Counted from the first letter of the stretch, positions 1 to 12,736 are shown. The stretch: DNA of 64,000 nucleotides from Siphonodentalium dalli (GCA_032622095.1 CP136064.1:175910247-175974246), one strand, 5' to 3'. Numbers and translations are program-made. The notes: generated from the sequence alone by a model not told the origin.

Positions 1-183
1 ATTCAATATTTTTTAATGGAGTTATGGCCCTTTGACATAGAATTCATGAATGCTTCGATAAATCAACAATTTTTCAACTGATAGGAACCAAATTTTGTAT
101 GTGAGTTTCTCAACTCAAAATACAGATCAAGTTCGAATATGGGTTTGATCCGGTACTTTTTACTGGAGTTATGGCCCTTTGAT
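1..183 (+). repeat. Interspersed core-repeat fragment
   Basis: The segment contains GTTCGAATATGGGTTTGAT followed by GGAGTTATGGCCCTTTGA. The same block recurs at 16081-16350 and 18120-18420, inside family 3 elements. Only the core is visible here, because the window edge cuts the 5' side. Confidence 0.7.
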
Positions 184-880
184 TATTTTATTAATCGCTA
201 AAATATATCAAAGATACACAGGTGGCACTGTCTAGATAGTATCTAATAAATCAGGTTCAGGATGCTATGAAGTTGTCTTCTCACACAGAGATAGTATCCT
301 GTTACAATACCATGCAGTTGGTTCTCTCTTGTATTGAGTTAATTAACTGCTAGGAGATGTGTTGGCTGTATCAGATATACTTTATACTCTATAAGTATCT
401 CTGGCCATATCATAGGTGGAATGTTTATACTATTATATTTTATATGCATGGTTATTTAAATTTCATCTTAAAGGCATAATCTGGTTTCATTGTTTAATAG
501 CATTACCATTGGAATTTTGTTGGTTGCATGGGAAGACAACTTTGGTTTTCAAAGTTTTAAAAACTTGAGAGCTCTGTATCAGTCTATGGGAAAAAAATAA
601 TTGTTCATAACACTTTTAGTACTGTAGGTCTAGTTTCTCAAAATAATCACGTCCCAAACGAGTTAAAAGTCATTAAGTCAACATTTTTTATTTTTAAATT
701 AAAGTTATAAATTTAGGAAATACAAGTTCATGTTATCTATCTATACAGCTATTCTACTTGTGCTATCTTTCTATTTTTGGTAACCATGTATGTTTTATCT
801 TGTTATTTAATCTTTTTATTGATGTTATAAATAAATCGATATTTGAAAATTGATAAGTGTTCTTATGTTTTTCTTAAGTC
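184..880. other. AT-rich intergenic stretch, nothing recognised
   Basis: No ORF, repeat match within the window, or RNA-like structure is evident here. Confidence 0.5.
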
Positions 881-968
881 TCGCCACTTCTCCCTAGTTT
901 GGGCTGAAGTCTCCCTAAAATCTCCAGAGGGAGAAGTCACTTCTCCCTGTTTTCAACCCCTAGCTTGG
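881..968. repeat. Truncated hAT-like end
   Basis: The segment has inverted CACTTCTCCCT / AGGGAGAAGT blocks and ends in CTTGGGCCCTG. The layout resembles the ends of the 873-bp element at 19132-20004, which has ACTTCGCCC blocks and ends in GGCTGGTCCCTG. No partner end was found upstream, so this is a fragment. Confidence 0.35.
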
Positions 969-974
969 GCCCTG

Positions 975-1533
975 CTCTTGCGTAACAGTTAACATAGAGG
1001 GATGACTCCTGCATAACAGTTAACAGAGGGTGACTCATGCATGCCAATCAACTGAGGGTGACTCCTGCATATCAGTTAACATAGAGGGGTGACTTCTGCA
1101 TACCAGTCAACATAGGGTGACTCCTGCATATCAGTTAACATAGAGGGGTGACTTCTGCATACCAGTCAACATAGGGTGACTCCTGCATAACAGTTAACAT
1201 AGAGGAGTGACTCCTGCATACCAGTCAACAGAGGGTGACTCCTGCATACCAGTCAACAGAGGGTGACTCCTGCATACCAGTAACAGAGGGTGACTCCTGC
1301 ATACCAGTCAACAGAGGGTGACTCCTGCATACCAGTTAACAGAGGGTGACTCCTGCATATCAGTCAACAGAGGGTGACCACTGCATGACAGTTAAGATAG
1401 AGGAGTGACTCCGGCATACCAGTCAACAGAGGGTGACTCCTGCATAACAGTTAGCATACAGGGGTGACTACTGCATACCAGTTAACAGATGGGGGTGAAT
1501 ACTGAATACCAGCTAACACAGAGTGGTGACTCC
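975..1533 (+). repeat. 28-bp minisatellite, about 20 units
   Basis: The unit is close to GACTCCTGCATACCAGTC followed by AACAGAGGGT. Early units carry an AACATAGAGGGG variant and the middle units are the most uniform. Units degrade at the 3' edge near 1500-1533. No protein-like reading frame persists through it. Confidence 0.93.
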
Positions 1534-1539
1534 AAAATT

Positions 1540-2870
1540 TACAGGCATGTTTAGGATCACCTCCAGGTAGTAGCTATCAAATTTGAAGGATTTTTGATGA
1601 AAAACATGGCTGCCGGCAGCCATCTTGGATTTTACTCTTTGCACAGCCTACAGATGACATCCCTCATATGATCATCATCATGGATCTTCGGGTGACCACT
1701 AGATTGGAGCCATCAAATTTTTCCGCATTTCTTTGAAAAACATGGCTGCCAGCAGCCATCTTGGATTTTACTCTTTACATGACTAAATCCTCGGCTCACC
1801 CTACATGCCACATCCCTCATCCGATCGAACCAAACTTCATATGGATCTTCTGGGTGGCCTCGGAGATCGGAGCCATATTTTTTTCTTAAATTTGTCAAAA
1901 AACATCGCTGGCAGCAGCCTTATTTGTTTTCAAATTTAAATCCATCAGTACAACCTGCAGCCTGCGTTTATTGGAGAAAATTGAAAAAAATTTATTTAGG
2001 CATGTTTAGGATCGCCTAAATGGGAGCTATCAAATTTGAATGATTTTCAATGAAAAACATGGTCATTGGCAGCCATGTTGGATTTTATTCTCTGCATGAC
2101 TAAATCCATTGGCATCCCCCTACAGCCAAATCCCTCATCCAATAATCACCAAACTTTATATAGATCTTTGAGGTGACCTTACGATGGGAGCCACTAACTG
2201 TTGTGACGGTCCCTTATTCGACAAAACATATGGCATCTAGTGGCCATCTTGGATTTCACATTTGAATCCATTGGCATATTTTGCAGCCCGCATTTATTGG
2301 AGAATTGTTTTGAAATATATAGGTAAGATTTTTTATGAAAACAATGTCGCTGGGAACCATCTTGGATTTTACTGTTTGCTTATCTAAATCCATCACCCCT
2401 ACAGGCCACACCCCTCATCCAATTGTCACCAAACTTTATATAGATCTTCGGTGTGACCTCAAGATGGGAGCCACCAATTTGTTCCCATATCCGACAAAAC
2501 ACAAGGCCTCCAGTGGCCATCTTGGATTTCACATTTGAATCCATCGGCATATTCTGCTACCACATTTATTGGAGAAATGTTTTGAAAATTTACAGGCATG
2601 TTTAGTATCACTCTAGATGGGAGCTATAAAATATGAACGATTTTCGAAGAAAAACATTACTGCCAGCAGCCATCTTGGATTTTACTCATGACTAAATACT
2701 TCAGCACGCCTTACAGCCAACATTTTTAATCCAATCGATCGAAAACATCGGGTTGACCTCTGATATTGTTTAAACATTTGAACTTTCGGCAGTCTTTATC
2801 ACTCCATTAACTAATGTATGACATTATCACCTCTTCAAGTTGAGCTAAAGTGACATTGACACTTTCATTT
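1540..2870 (+). repeat. Family 1 tandem-core element, diverged copy
   Basis: Degenerate units are built around AACATGGCTGCCAGCAGCC and CATCTTGGATTTTACTC. The segment ends in the family 1 terminus, a variant of AAGTTGAGCT then AGTGTCATTGACACT, at about 2836-2868. The 5' hairpin seen at 15127 and 42300 is not present. This array is more diverged than the one at 42300-46274, which suggests greater age. Confidence 0.75.
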
Positions 2871-3349
2871 TTCTAACAAACACCGATAGTAATTGTAATA
2901 GTAAAATTACTTTTGAAAGTAATGGTGATGATAATGCAATACTTTTCATTTTGAATGGGAATGGTAAATTGGTAATTGTAATGCAGAAAATGGCAAGTAA
3001 TGATAATGCATTATTTTGAAAGTAATTGACCCACCCCTATCACTGAATAGACCTAAAATTTTGAGGCATCAGATAAAAGAACAGTGTCTGTCCATAATGT
3101 ATTGAGATATGACTTGAGGGTATTTGAAATTGATACCTCAACATTTCCGACTTTCAGATGAATGATTGGAAATTGTTCAACGTAATATGGCCACTTCAGT
3201 TAAAATTGTTTTCTGAAAGTAGGAAAATGTTTTACTCTAGGCCTAAAACTGGCATATTTTGCACTAATATTGGTTGGAAATTTAACAACTATCATATCAA
3301 TTTCACCATATTTCTGCTCTTAAATTTCCAGTAACTTTTTCAGGCAATT
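2871..3349. other. Low-complexity and unassigned DNA
   Basis: 2880-3010 is rich in AATGGTAATTGTAAT-like words, probably a decayed element. Nothing is recognised in 3010-3349. Confidence 0.4.
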
Positions 3350-4154
3350 TAGAGCCCTGCGAATCGATTTGATGTGATTCGGAATAGTTTGTCTGATTCG
3401 ATTCGATTCAAAATCGGCTGCCCTGATACAAATTTTATCGAATCTGTTCTCTCGGGTGCATTGACTGCGTTCCCATGGTTTCTATAGACTACAGATTACT
3501 TACAACATCTCTTTTGTGCTGAGAAATCTTTGCGATACTAGCGAACACATGCACATACAGATAACACTGTCGCAAATGATTTATAAATAGACCGCCCAAT
3601 TATTTAAGTAATTATAGTCTCAGTAAGAATGACATAAACCAAACATGACTCTGGGATTCCAGGAGTTGAATGTCACAAGCGAATTACAGACAAACCTCAC
3701 AAGTCTCCATTCCATATAGTGCCATGCCATGGTCAAAGAGTTCATTCAGAATGATACAATTTAGCAGATTTCAGTACAATGCGGAGATCAACGAAGTTTG
3801 CTGAGTGTGATGGTTTGAAAGCACATTTTACTCCCCATCCACCACTCATTGCATTGAATGAGACACATCCATTAGTATTTATGAGGAAAATAAGATGCAT
3901 GCATATTGCACAGAAGATGCATTAATAAGGTACATGTAATATAAAATCAATTTGTGATGAGTTATTAAGAGGTTTCGGTTCATTACAGCTATCAATTTAA
4001 GTCTTTCCCAAATTGTTCCACCTCTTTACTAATAATACACTCAATATAATGATTCGATTCGAGATTCGTGCGATTTTGATTCGAGATTCGATGCGATTTC
4101 GAATCTCTTACATGATTCGATTCGAAATGAAAATCCCTGATTCGCAGGGCCCTA
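3350..4154. mobile_element. hAT-like non-autonomous element (805 bp)
   Basis: The terminal inverted repeats are TAGAGCCCTGCGAATC on the left and GATTCGCAGGGCCCTA on the right, complementary with one mismatch. Sub-terminal GATTCGATTCG words lie at both ends. The flanking octamers AGGCAATT and TGGCGATT agree at 6 of 8 positions, consistent with an old 8-bp target duplication of hAT type. No transposase ORF is present. A right-end fragment of the same family ends at 5459. Confidence 0.72.
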
Positions 4155-4227
4155 TGGCGATTATATAATTTGTTTTCAATCGAGTTAGTCACTAGAGACT
4201 GCAAATTCAGTTGAGAATTTCGGGAAC

Positions 4228-4333
4228 TGAGAGCTTTCTGATGAATGGCAACAAGCCATATTTCCGACCAAATCCTGAAAAGTTACCCATAATTCTGCTG
4301 TGGTTAAGGAGTCGATTATTTAGGGCATTACTG
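4228..4333. repeat. Right half of the palindromic TA-MITE
   Basis: This matches the right arm of the palindromic MITE that is complete at 56941-57151 and 57703-57914, ending GGGCATTACTG followed by TA. The left arm is missing. Confidence 0.8.
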
Positions 4334-5329
4334 TAAATAAAGAAATTTGAAAAGCTAACACCCTGATATTAGAGAAAAAATTGTGATTTTATTGGATGAA
4401 AAAGATTTATCTTCCGATTAATATACATGTAATAAAATAAAAATATATAAATTGGTAAAAAAAAATCTTTTGCAGCTGAAGACCATGCCAATCGAGATAT
4501 AGTATACAGTATCCATCCAGTGATGTCTCCCCCAGCAATATAGTATTCCCTCTACATGCAGCAGTGATAGACTATACCAGCCTCATCATGGCAGTGTAAG
4601 TTCAACCACACAATTTTAATACTTGCAGTTACTAATTGCATATTAATCATTTTAATTCCCCAATAATGTTAATATCCAACGATCCACCTATATATTTAAT
4701 GCACATAGTGATTATATAGAGTTACCTCCCATCAAACGGAATGCATTATTACCATTCTGGACTCCTCGACCTATGACCTCTGGGGTCTATGGACTCTGAC
4801 GAGGATTGCCGAATGGCATTATTATAAGTATAGCCCATCCAGGTACTGCAATCGCAACTTCTCGGATTATCTACTTGGCAGAAATAGATATTTGCGTATG
4901 GTTACTACAGAAATCACTGAGGTTGGCTAATTTCTGGGTACTGATGCGGCATGCCATTGTTTATGATACAGCATGTACATCAGTCTTGAAATCCTTAGAA
5001 TACACTGTCATAGTCATTGACGACTATCAAATTAATTAATAAGCACTATTATATATATACACTATACTACAGTAGTCGAGTAGGGTATCTTCAGTAGTAT
5101 TTACTCATTTTATAGTGGTTAAGGTCTGTGCTCAGATGATGTATATGTCACATGTTATACTAAGTGATATAGTTTTGATTTTCGTTCAAAAATAAATTGA
5201 AAACAATGTCAGTCACAAAACGTTTGTTAGTGAACTCTGTCTTGGTTATTTGTTTCATATTTGAAAAAAAAGTCTCAGCGTTTATGAAAATTAAGTGAAC
5301 AATAATTAGAAAGATAGGCCTGTCCGATG
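4334..5329. other. Unassigned DNA with one imperfect inverted repeat
   Basis: A weak inverted pair lies at about 4737-4826 (GAATGCATTATT against a variant of AATGGCATTATT). A 77-codon plus-strand ORF (4806-5039) has no recognisable domain and I do not call it a gene. The rest shows nothing. Confidence 0.4.
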
Positions 5330-5459
5330 TTGAGCTATGATTTTCTTCATCTAGTGCTTGTCCCGATTTGATTCGGATTTTATGTCGATTTCAAAATTGG
5401 ACAACTGATTCGATTCGAGATTCGATTCAGTTGCCGAATTTCTGATTCGCAGGGCCCTA
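5330..5459. repeat. Right-end fragment of the TAGRGCCCTGCGAATC element
   Basis: It ends GATTCGCAGGGCCCTA, with GATTCGATTCGAGATTCG just inside, the same as the right end of 3350-4154. No left terminus is present. Confidence 0.7.
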
Positions 5460-5754
5460 AATGGATCAGCCGCAGGCAAAGATCATACTATTTGCTGAAT
5501 AATGTACAGTTTGAAGCTATTATTCGGCTTAAAACACAACATCGTCCAAAACATCACCTCTGATCAGAATGGTTTACCTGAAATTTGGTAAAAACAGTGG
5601 ATGTATACCACATTGTTTGCCCTGTCCACCGCTCATTGGCTGCGTGGATGATTTGACATCTGAATCCATCATCAACTTAGTGGACTGTCACTACCCCATT
5701 GTTAGCTCAACTTTACTTATTTGTAAAACGGGCTACATGTCGTACCTTTAGTCT

Positions 5755-6972
5755 GATCATCATGAAATTTGTCATGGCTGTTGAAATTAGAATGTAGATG
5801 GGAACGAGTCATTTTGGGGTCATTCGGACAAAAAACATGGCCGCCAGTGGCCATCTTTGTTTTCAAAATTCAATCCATTAGCACGGGCCACAGGTCGCAT
5901 TGTTCGTCTGATCATCATGAAATTTGTCATGGATGTTAATATTGACATGTAGATGGGAACGAGTAATTTTGGGTTCATTCGGCCCAAAAACATGGCCGCC
6001 AGCAGCCATCTTGGATTTTACTCTTTGTATGACTAAATCCTTTAACACGGGCTATAGATCGTACCTTTAGTCTGATCATCATAAAATTTGTCATGGATGT
6101 TAACAATGACATGTAGATTGGAACGAGTCATTTTGGGGTAATTCGGCCAAAAAACATGGCCGCCAGCAGTCGTCTTGGATTTTACTCTTTGTATGACTAA
6201 ATCCTTTAGCATGGGCTACAGGTCGTACCTTTAGTCTGATCATCATGAAATTTGTCATGGCTGTTGAAATTAGAATGTAGATGGGAACGAGTCTTTTTGG
6301 GGTCATTCGGACAAAAAACATGGCCGCCAGTGGCCATCTTTATTTAAAAAATTCAATCCATTAGCACGGGCCACAGGTCGCATTGTTCGTCTGATCATCA
6401 TGAAATTTGTCATGGATGTTAATATTGACATGTAGATGGGAACGAGTAATTTTGGGTTCATTCGGCCCAAAAACATGGCCGCCAGCAGCCATCTTGGATT
6501 TTACTCTTTGTATGACTAAATCCTTTAACACGGGCTATAGGTTGTACCTTTAGTCTGATCATCATAAAATTTGTCATGGATGTTAATATTGACATGTAGA
6601 TGGGAACGAGTCATTTTGGGGGTCATTCGGCCAAAAAACTTGGCCGCCAGCAGCCACCTTGTATTTTACTCTTTGTATGACTAAATCCTTTAGCACGGGC
6701 TACAGTTCGTACCTTTGTTCAGATCATCATAAAATTTTTCATGGCTGTTAACAATAACATGTAGATGGGAACGAGTCATTTTGGGGTCATTCGGCCAAAA
6801 AACATGGCCGCCAGCAGCCATCTTGGATTTTACTCTGTGTGTGACTAAATTCTTTACTGCTCATTTTTACACTCCTTTTTAATCTCTCTATTCATTGCTC
6901 ATCACAAAAAAATTACCTTCTTTACAAAGTTGAGCTACAGTGTCATTGACACTTTCATTTGTCTAACTGTTG
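5755..6972 (+). repeat. Family 1 tandem-core element, about 7 units
   Basis: Repeated ~160-bp units contain GATGGGAACGAGTCATTTTG and AACATGGCCGCCAGCAGCC. The 3' terminus AAGTTGAGCT plus the hairpin AGTGTCATTGACACT is intact at about 6932-6968. A 5' terminus is not obvious. Short ORFs here are shadows of the repeat. Confidence 0.88.
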
Positions 6973-8689
6973 ACCGCTCATGACATGCTGAGCAGACTTG
7001 TTAACTTCAGAATGTCGGAACTAGTGAGATTTTATAATGGCTTAAAAATCTTCTAAAGAGGCATTTTTAAAATGACATTTTACATTATGCAGTGTATCCA
7101 CATATACTAATCATATTGCAAGTCCGTAGCCAGCCACTAGCAAAGACAGTTCGTCATATATTATGAGGGCATTGGAACGAGCTGTGAAGCAACGGGAGGG
7201 GTGTCCCCTATCGCATTGAGGGGGGGGGGTCCGGGGTTTCTTCCCCGGGGAAAATGTTGGAAAAATACGATGCAAACGGCGTATACTTTAGATCCGCCCT
7301 GAAGCAAACAAGTTGAGCTTTGATTTTTCCAAGTTTTCTCTCACAGGTCTGAATCTGAACGGTATCTATATAGCCTAGCAGTTCTAAATGAACCAATTGT
7401 CTTGTGCATGGGGGAGTAACATAATCCACTGGGCCTAACCATGGATCGAACCAGTATCAGACAAGTTTGTGACCTGAACCTGAAAATGTCTAAATCCTAA
7501 CATCTATAGTAGTCCATCTGCAGGGAATATCACCTCCCCCCGATTTGTTTTTCTTAAGTTATTTATAAGTTTTTAACTGACCATATGGGAGGGACCAGGA
7601 CACACTGTGCCGACCATGGATCGGCCCTGTGTGAGAAAATTTTGAAATCTGAACATACAAATTACAAAATCCTAGTATCTATTGAGTAGCCTCAATGTTT
7701 CCAAATGTTAGAAACTTTAAACCTGACACCCCCTATAAGGTTGGAAAATTTCCAATTGATGGTCATTTCAGTCCAAAATTTGGACCAAAAGTAGGAAAAT
7801 ATGTAAATGATGGTCTAAAACAAAATATTCCCCACCAATAGATTGTTGGAAAATCGATCTACGAAATCGATTTTAACCTATTGTTTCGTGTGACATTTCC
7901 AACTATTGTTATGTCGGGCATGATATTTCGAACAGTTTTGACCAAGGTTGATGGACATAGCTTAATTGACAATCTGTAGTATTTTCGTGTACCTGCCTCT
8001 GCCCCGGCTATGTGCAGTATGATATGGCTCTATATATCCAGTGATTCCGACAGGCTACTTTTAGTTGGTTATGTTGATGAACCACATGCAGGTCGAACTC
8101 CGGAGCCTTAAGCTGCTTTCACATACCTGCGGCTGATGCAGTTTGGACGTATCCGATTTCAAAACGTTGCGGTTAACTGCGTTCATGCACCGCAACCCCA
8201 GTGATATATATGTATGGTTTGAAACGTTGTGCCTATATAATCCGATAGCCGCATGCATCAGCAGCATGTCAGTGAAAGCAGCTTTATACTCACGTGTGTT
8301 GGCGGTCTATATGTGTTGAATTTGTGTGCACCAGTCTATATTCAAACTAAGCCTGCATGTAGTATATGACTATATCTATATACGTACATACGTCGTTTGT
8401 TCGACGGGAGGTCCCGCTAATCAAAATTTTGCCGTTTGGTCAACTGCTGCACATGACACGTTCACCCAGCGAACGGCAATTACCACCACCGGGCACATGC
8501 AGGCAGAAGGGCCGTTCGTTCGAAGGGTACGAACCCCCTTGGCTACGGGCTTGTATTGTTGGTTTTTGGAAACAGCAAATTGTGCTTTGCTATGAAGTTT
8601 TAATATGATGAGCTACGTCTTCCACACTTTTAAGTTTAATCAATTTGTTCTGCCGGTCCATTTTGTAACTGCAAAATGTACACCCAAAC
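6973..8689. other. Unassigned region with small decayed repeats
   Basis: 7217-7229 is a G-run followed by TCCGGGGTTTCTTCCCCGG, a short GC-rich palindrome. 7440-7520 and 7612-7690 are a diverged direct repeat (CATGGATCG... to ...CTAGTATCTAT). 8326-8608 carries two overlapping plus-strand ORFs of 80 and 89 codons in different frames; neither has a recognisable motif, and the GGGTACGAACCCCC palindrome at about 8525 looks transposon-derived. Confidence 0.45.
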
Positions 8690-8786
8690 ATGATCATCAG
8701 AGCATGCTCTAGCCTATGTGAATAAATTGTACACCCATGCATGATCATCACAGAGCATGCATTAGCCTATGTCAATAAAGCACACT
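8690..8786 (+). repeat. Two-copy ~50-bp direct repeat
   Basis: TGTACACCC..CATGATCATCA...GAGCATGC...TAGCCTATGT.AATAAA occurs twice in tandem with a few substitutions. Confidence 0.8.
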
Positions 8787-9045
8787 GTCTTTTTAAAATG
8801 TTTATGCATTTACACTCTAAAAATATCCATGAATTTTTATTTTAAGAAAGTACTTTGTGTCTGACTCCGTTTCCCAATCCAACTTTTTTACTTTTGGGAG
8901 TTGCAAATATATTTTGTAAACAATAGCACGTGCTTGCTTACTATTAAAAAGAGAGATTTGAATGTGCATTGAAAGTAGTTAATTTGATGTTCTTACTTAA
9001 AACAAAGATCTTCATAACAACCTTATACTATAAATACTCATTTAA

Positions 9046-9306
9046 AGGTACTCAATCCATTTGATGGTCATTTTGGGGTCATTCGGACAAACAACATGGC
9101 CGCCAGCGGCCATCTTGGATTTCAAAATTCAATCCATTAGCACGGGCTACAGGTCGTACCTTTGGTCCGATCTTTATGAAATTTGTCATGAATGTTGAAA
9201 TTGTCATGTAGATGGGAACGAGTTATTTTGGGGTCATTCGGCAAAAAACATGGCCACCAGCTGCCATTTTGGATTTCAAAATTCAATCCATTGGCACGGG
9301 CTACAG
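9046..9306 (+). repeat. Family 1 core, left part, behind a TTAA-MITE stub
   Basis: TTAA then AGGTACTCAATCC (9042-9058) is the left end of the TTAA-flanked MITE. It runs straight into family 1 core units (GGGGTCATTCGG, AACATGGCCGCCAGCGGCC). The array is interrupted at 9307 and resumes at 11618. Confidence 0.7.
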
Positions 9307-9357
9307 CCCCAGTTTCCTGACCATGAATTATTCATGATTATTCACAGATAATTCATG

Positions 9358-9715
9358 AATAACCATGGTTATTTAACCATGAATATTCATGGTTATTCAT
9401 ACTTTTTAACCATGGATATTCATGGTTGTTAAATGGCCCATATTCATGGTCCATGGATAGTCATGGTCCATGAATATCCATGAACAATGAATATCCATGA
9501 ATAACCATAGATATTCATGATTAACCATAGATATTCATGAATAACCATAGATATTCATGATTAACCATAGATATTCATGAATAACCATAGATATTCATGG
9601 TTAATAACCATACATGTAGATATATCCATGAATAACCATAGATATTCATGGTTAATAACCATAGATATTCATGGTTAATAACCATGGATATTCATGGTTG
9701 ATGAATATTCCCCAA
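9358..9715. repeat. Subterminal ATTCATGGTTA array in copy A
   Basis: Tandem and inverted ATAACCATAGATATTCATG words alternate in about 20-40 bp steps. The array is missing from the two other copies of the element. Confidence 0.8.
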
Positions 9716-10030
9716 CCATGTCAAATGTTTTCAGGTATGAAAGATACAAAATGTCTGCTGGTTTCCACATAATATAATTGTTCTGTTTTGGTCGATAACA
9801 ACAACTTCTATACAGATGCATATAATATAGAACTAGCAGTTTTACACAATTTAAGTTTGTACGTCATGCAGTACTGTCACCTGCACTGCAGTGGCATCGC
9901 CATCAGAATTTCAGTACGAAAACGACACAGGTCGGCATGGGCTGGCCTAGATCCTACTAGTAATATACCTGAATGTATATGGAACATCACTGGAATTTCA
10001 TGGTTGATCAACTGAATCCGAATTTCATGG

Positions 10031-10264
10031 TTATTGAATTTTCCTATCCAGTCTCCACTGTTCATCCCATTCAAAATCGGCGAGCTCGCCGGTTTCCGTG
10101 TCAAGACACCATTTCACTTCGAATTGAAATTTTGATGTATTGTAAACAGTACTATTGCTTTCACATAATAATGACCAAGAATGATTACGGTATTCCAATT
10201 TTATAGTTTTACGATGTGCACACACTGTCATAATAATCATATTCCATATAATTATATTCCTCAA
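10031..10264 (-). CDS. Possible captured coding fragment inside the TIR element
   Basis: A 77-codon minus-strand frame. Its last half is acidic and aromatic (VKWCLDTETGELADFEWDEQ) and more GC-rich than the rest of the element. The frame is preserved, with one residue change (S to G), in the copies at 31352-31585 and 39249-39482. No family is recognised. Overlapping plus-strand frames are equally open, so coding status is not shown; it could be a captured exon or chance. The start codon is arbitrary. Confidence 0.18.
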   Translation of the reverse strand: MRNIIIWNMIIMTVCAHRKTIKLEYRNHSWSLLCESNSTVYNTSKFQFEVKWCLDTETGELADFEWDEQWRLDRKIQ

Positions 10265-11617
10265 AGTTCCCTCAATTTCAACAGATCCACTGATTGTGTG
10301 CGACGGTTTTCAATTTTTAAAATTATACCGCGTAAATTTCGTCTGTTTGAAAAAGCGGCTTGCAGAAAGAAACGGATCGTTGAGGTTGTTTTATGGGTAT
10401 TTTGCTTCATCAGGATTATTTCTACACAAAGTATATACAAACAATGATTTACATTGGCATTATATTAATAAATGATATATCTAAAACGTCGCACATTTTG
10501 TATGACTCAATTCCATATTCCAGTTCCCGTTTTTCACTTTTCAAATTATTACTTTCGATTTCAAAGGGCACATCCCCCCACGATATATTTGATTTGTTTT
10601 CATGATTATAAACCCAGGATCGCGACAATAAAGCTATTGTCCATAAATAGCTTAATCCATCGCTTGTTAGATCAGAATTTAAAAAACATAATCAGCCCAC
10701 GAAATTAGGAAAAATGTCGCCACAGCAAATTTAATCAAGCTGTAATATAGATATCACATGTTACCACGGTGTTTCACACAGCATTGCTTTATTTTGCTGT
10801 GGATTATGTTGAAATTAATGATGCAAATTATCAAACACAAAAAAACTAAAGTTTGCTGCAAAGATCTGCGAATATGTGCAATTGACTTTCTGCGAACAAA
10901 CCATTTGCTGCAAACATGCCACACATTTGCTGCTAACTTGCAGCAAACAACCATTTCGATAAGGGATATATATGTCAACTTCCTTATCATATTAGAAAAT
11001 ATTTATATAAAATGAATATTAATTGATAGAAGCATTTCCAGACAGGTGTCTTCGACATTATTACTTACCGCAAAATAAATAAAACGTGTTTACGAAGGGA
11101 TAATCCATCTTTAATTAGTAAACACAGTCTGGTCTGCTTTGATTGTTATAATTGCTTATTGTTCATGGTTGTTCATGGAAGGATGAATTTCAGAATTTTT
11201 TTTATTAAATATTAGACTTAAAATATTCATGGTTATTCATGATATAAAATTGCTATCCTATTTGTATTAAAATGTTAAACACACTGCATTAGACTAACAT
11301 TTCTTTACTCAAAATATATACAAAAACTATTATATATAAATCCATTAATACATTCATGTTTATTCATGCTTATTCATACTTCCATGGCTATTAGAATTTA
11401 ATGTTTGCATTGCAATAATTTTTCCTACCTTATAAACCTGCAAAATTTACTATTTCCAAAAGTTCATATATATTCATGCTAATTCAGCCTTTAAAACCAT
11501 GATTAACCATGAACAAGCATAACCATGAATATGCATCATGAATAAAGCATGAATATTCATGAATAATCATGAATATTCATGCTTTGTTCGTGCTCCATGA
11601 ATTACAGGAAACTGGGG

Positions 11618-12193
11618 ATGTCATACTACTCGTCTGATCATCATGAAATTTGTCATGGATGTTAATATTGACATGTAGATGGGAACGAGTCATTTTGGGG
11701 TCATTCGGCCAAAAAAAATGGCCACCAGGAGCCATCTTGGATTTAACTCTTTACATGACTAAATCCTTTGGCGCGGCCTACATGTCGTAGCTTTGGTCAG
11801 ATCTTCATGAAATTTGTTACGGATATTAACAATGACATGTAGATGGGAATTATTCATTTTGGAGTCATTTGGCCAAAAAACATGGCTGCCAGCAGCCATC
11901 TGGGATTTTACTCTTTGCATGACTAAATCCTTTGACACAGGCTACAGGTCGTATCATTTGTCAGATCATCATGAAATTTGTACTGGATGTTAATAATGAC
12001 ATGTAAATGGGAACAAGTCTTTTTGGGGTCATTTGGCAAAAAAACATGGCTGCCAGCGGCCATCTTAGATTTTACTCTTTGCATAACTAGGCCTTTCAAC
12101 TTTCCACATTCCTAATCACTCCATTGACTTTAACACATGAAATAATTCCCTTTCCAAGTTGAGCTACAGTGTCATTGACACTTTCATTTCAAC
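11618..12193 (+). repeat. Family 1 core, right part and 3' terminus
   Basis: This continues the array interrupted at 9307 with three further units. It ends in AAGTTGAGCT and the hairpin AGTGTCATTGACACT followed by TTCATT (12154-12190). Confidence 0.85.
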
Positions 12194-12575
12194 TTTTTAT
12201 TTACTTAGAAAATTTCTCACTTTTTCGGTTTCTGGATGATATCTCAAGTTTGGATCCTTTAATTGCAAATTCCGTTTTTTTGTGGGTTGTTCATATCAAA
12301 ATACAGGTCAAGTTCGAATTTGAGTTTGATCCAATGTTTTTCCCAGAGTTATGGGCCTTTCGACTTTGAAAAACATTTTTTATAATTTTCTGTATGAGGG
12401 TACCTTCATGGTGTAATCAACTCCTCCTACAGTTTTGATCGTAGATATTTGAAACTTCAGAGTATTGTTACCCACATATTGCAGATGTGCAACATGTATA
12501 TAGATGACAGAAAAATTATTTTTTTACAGAATTATTAACCCTTTCGAATTAACATTTCAACATTTTTTTTAATTT
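12194..12575 (+). repeat. Family 2 core fragment
   Basis: From CTTAGAAAATTTCTCAC onward, the segment matches the core of the family 2 elements at 30240-30840 and 38140-38740 (GATGATATCTCAAGTTT, GTTCGAATTTGAGTTTGAT). It abuts the family 1 3' end directly, as if family 1 had landed in a family 2 element. Confidence 0.75.
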
Positions 12576-12736
12576 CTTTAACAAAGCGGCATCGACTTGC
12601 CACGTTGTCGGGGGACACTGTGGTCGGCCGACCTTTTATTATTATTATTATTATTATTATAGGTCACAGCGTTATTGTTGCTCGTTACCGGCGTACTCCA
12701 CGTTATTTTTTTCGTGGCCACACCACACGTAACCAC
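12576..12736. other. GC-richer flank with a (TTA)n microsatellite
   Basis: A (TTA)n run of about 8 units lies at 12635-12660. The surrounding DNA continues across the hAT insertion at 13787-13890. No coding frame is recognised. Confidence 0.5.

Larger units (their letters stand above)
9307..11617. mobile_element. CCCCAGTTTCCTG TIR element, copy A (2311 bp)
   Basis: The ends are CCCCAGTTTCCTG and the near-complement ACAGGAAACTGGGG. Both subterminal zones are packed with CATGAATATTCATG-type palindromic words, possible transposase binding sites. It sits inside a family 1 array. The related copies at 31169-33497 and 39066-41394 are flanked by TA, suggesting a Tc1/mariner-type target; the flanks of copy A are not a clean TA pair. 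No transposase is recognisable, so it is non-autonomous. Relative to the other copies it retains an extra 5' subterminal array and lacks about 70 bp near 10638. Confidence 0.8.

Noticed and set aside
975-1533. CRISPR-like regular repeat
   Set aside because: Units are contiguous with no unique spacers, and the context is eukaryotic. It is a minisatellite.
5569-6321. Short ORFs in the family 1 array
   Set aside because: They consist of repeat-unit sequence and do not continue across units in frame.
7200-7270. G-rich/GC-rich patch as a CpG island promoter
   Set aside because: It is under 80 bp, is a G homopolymer plus a short palindrome, and no gene starts nearby.
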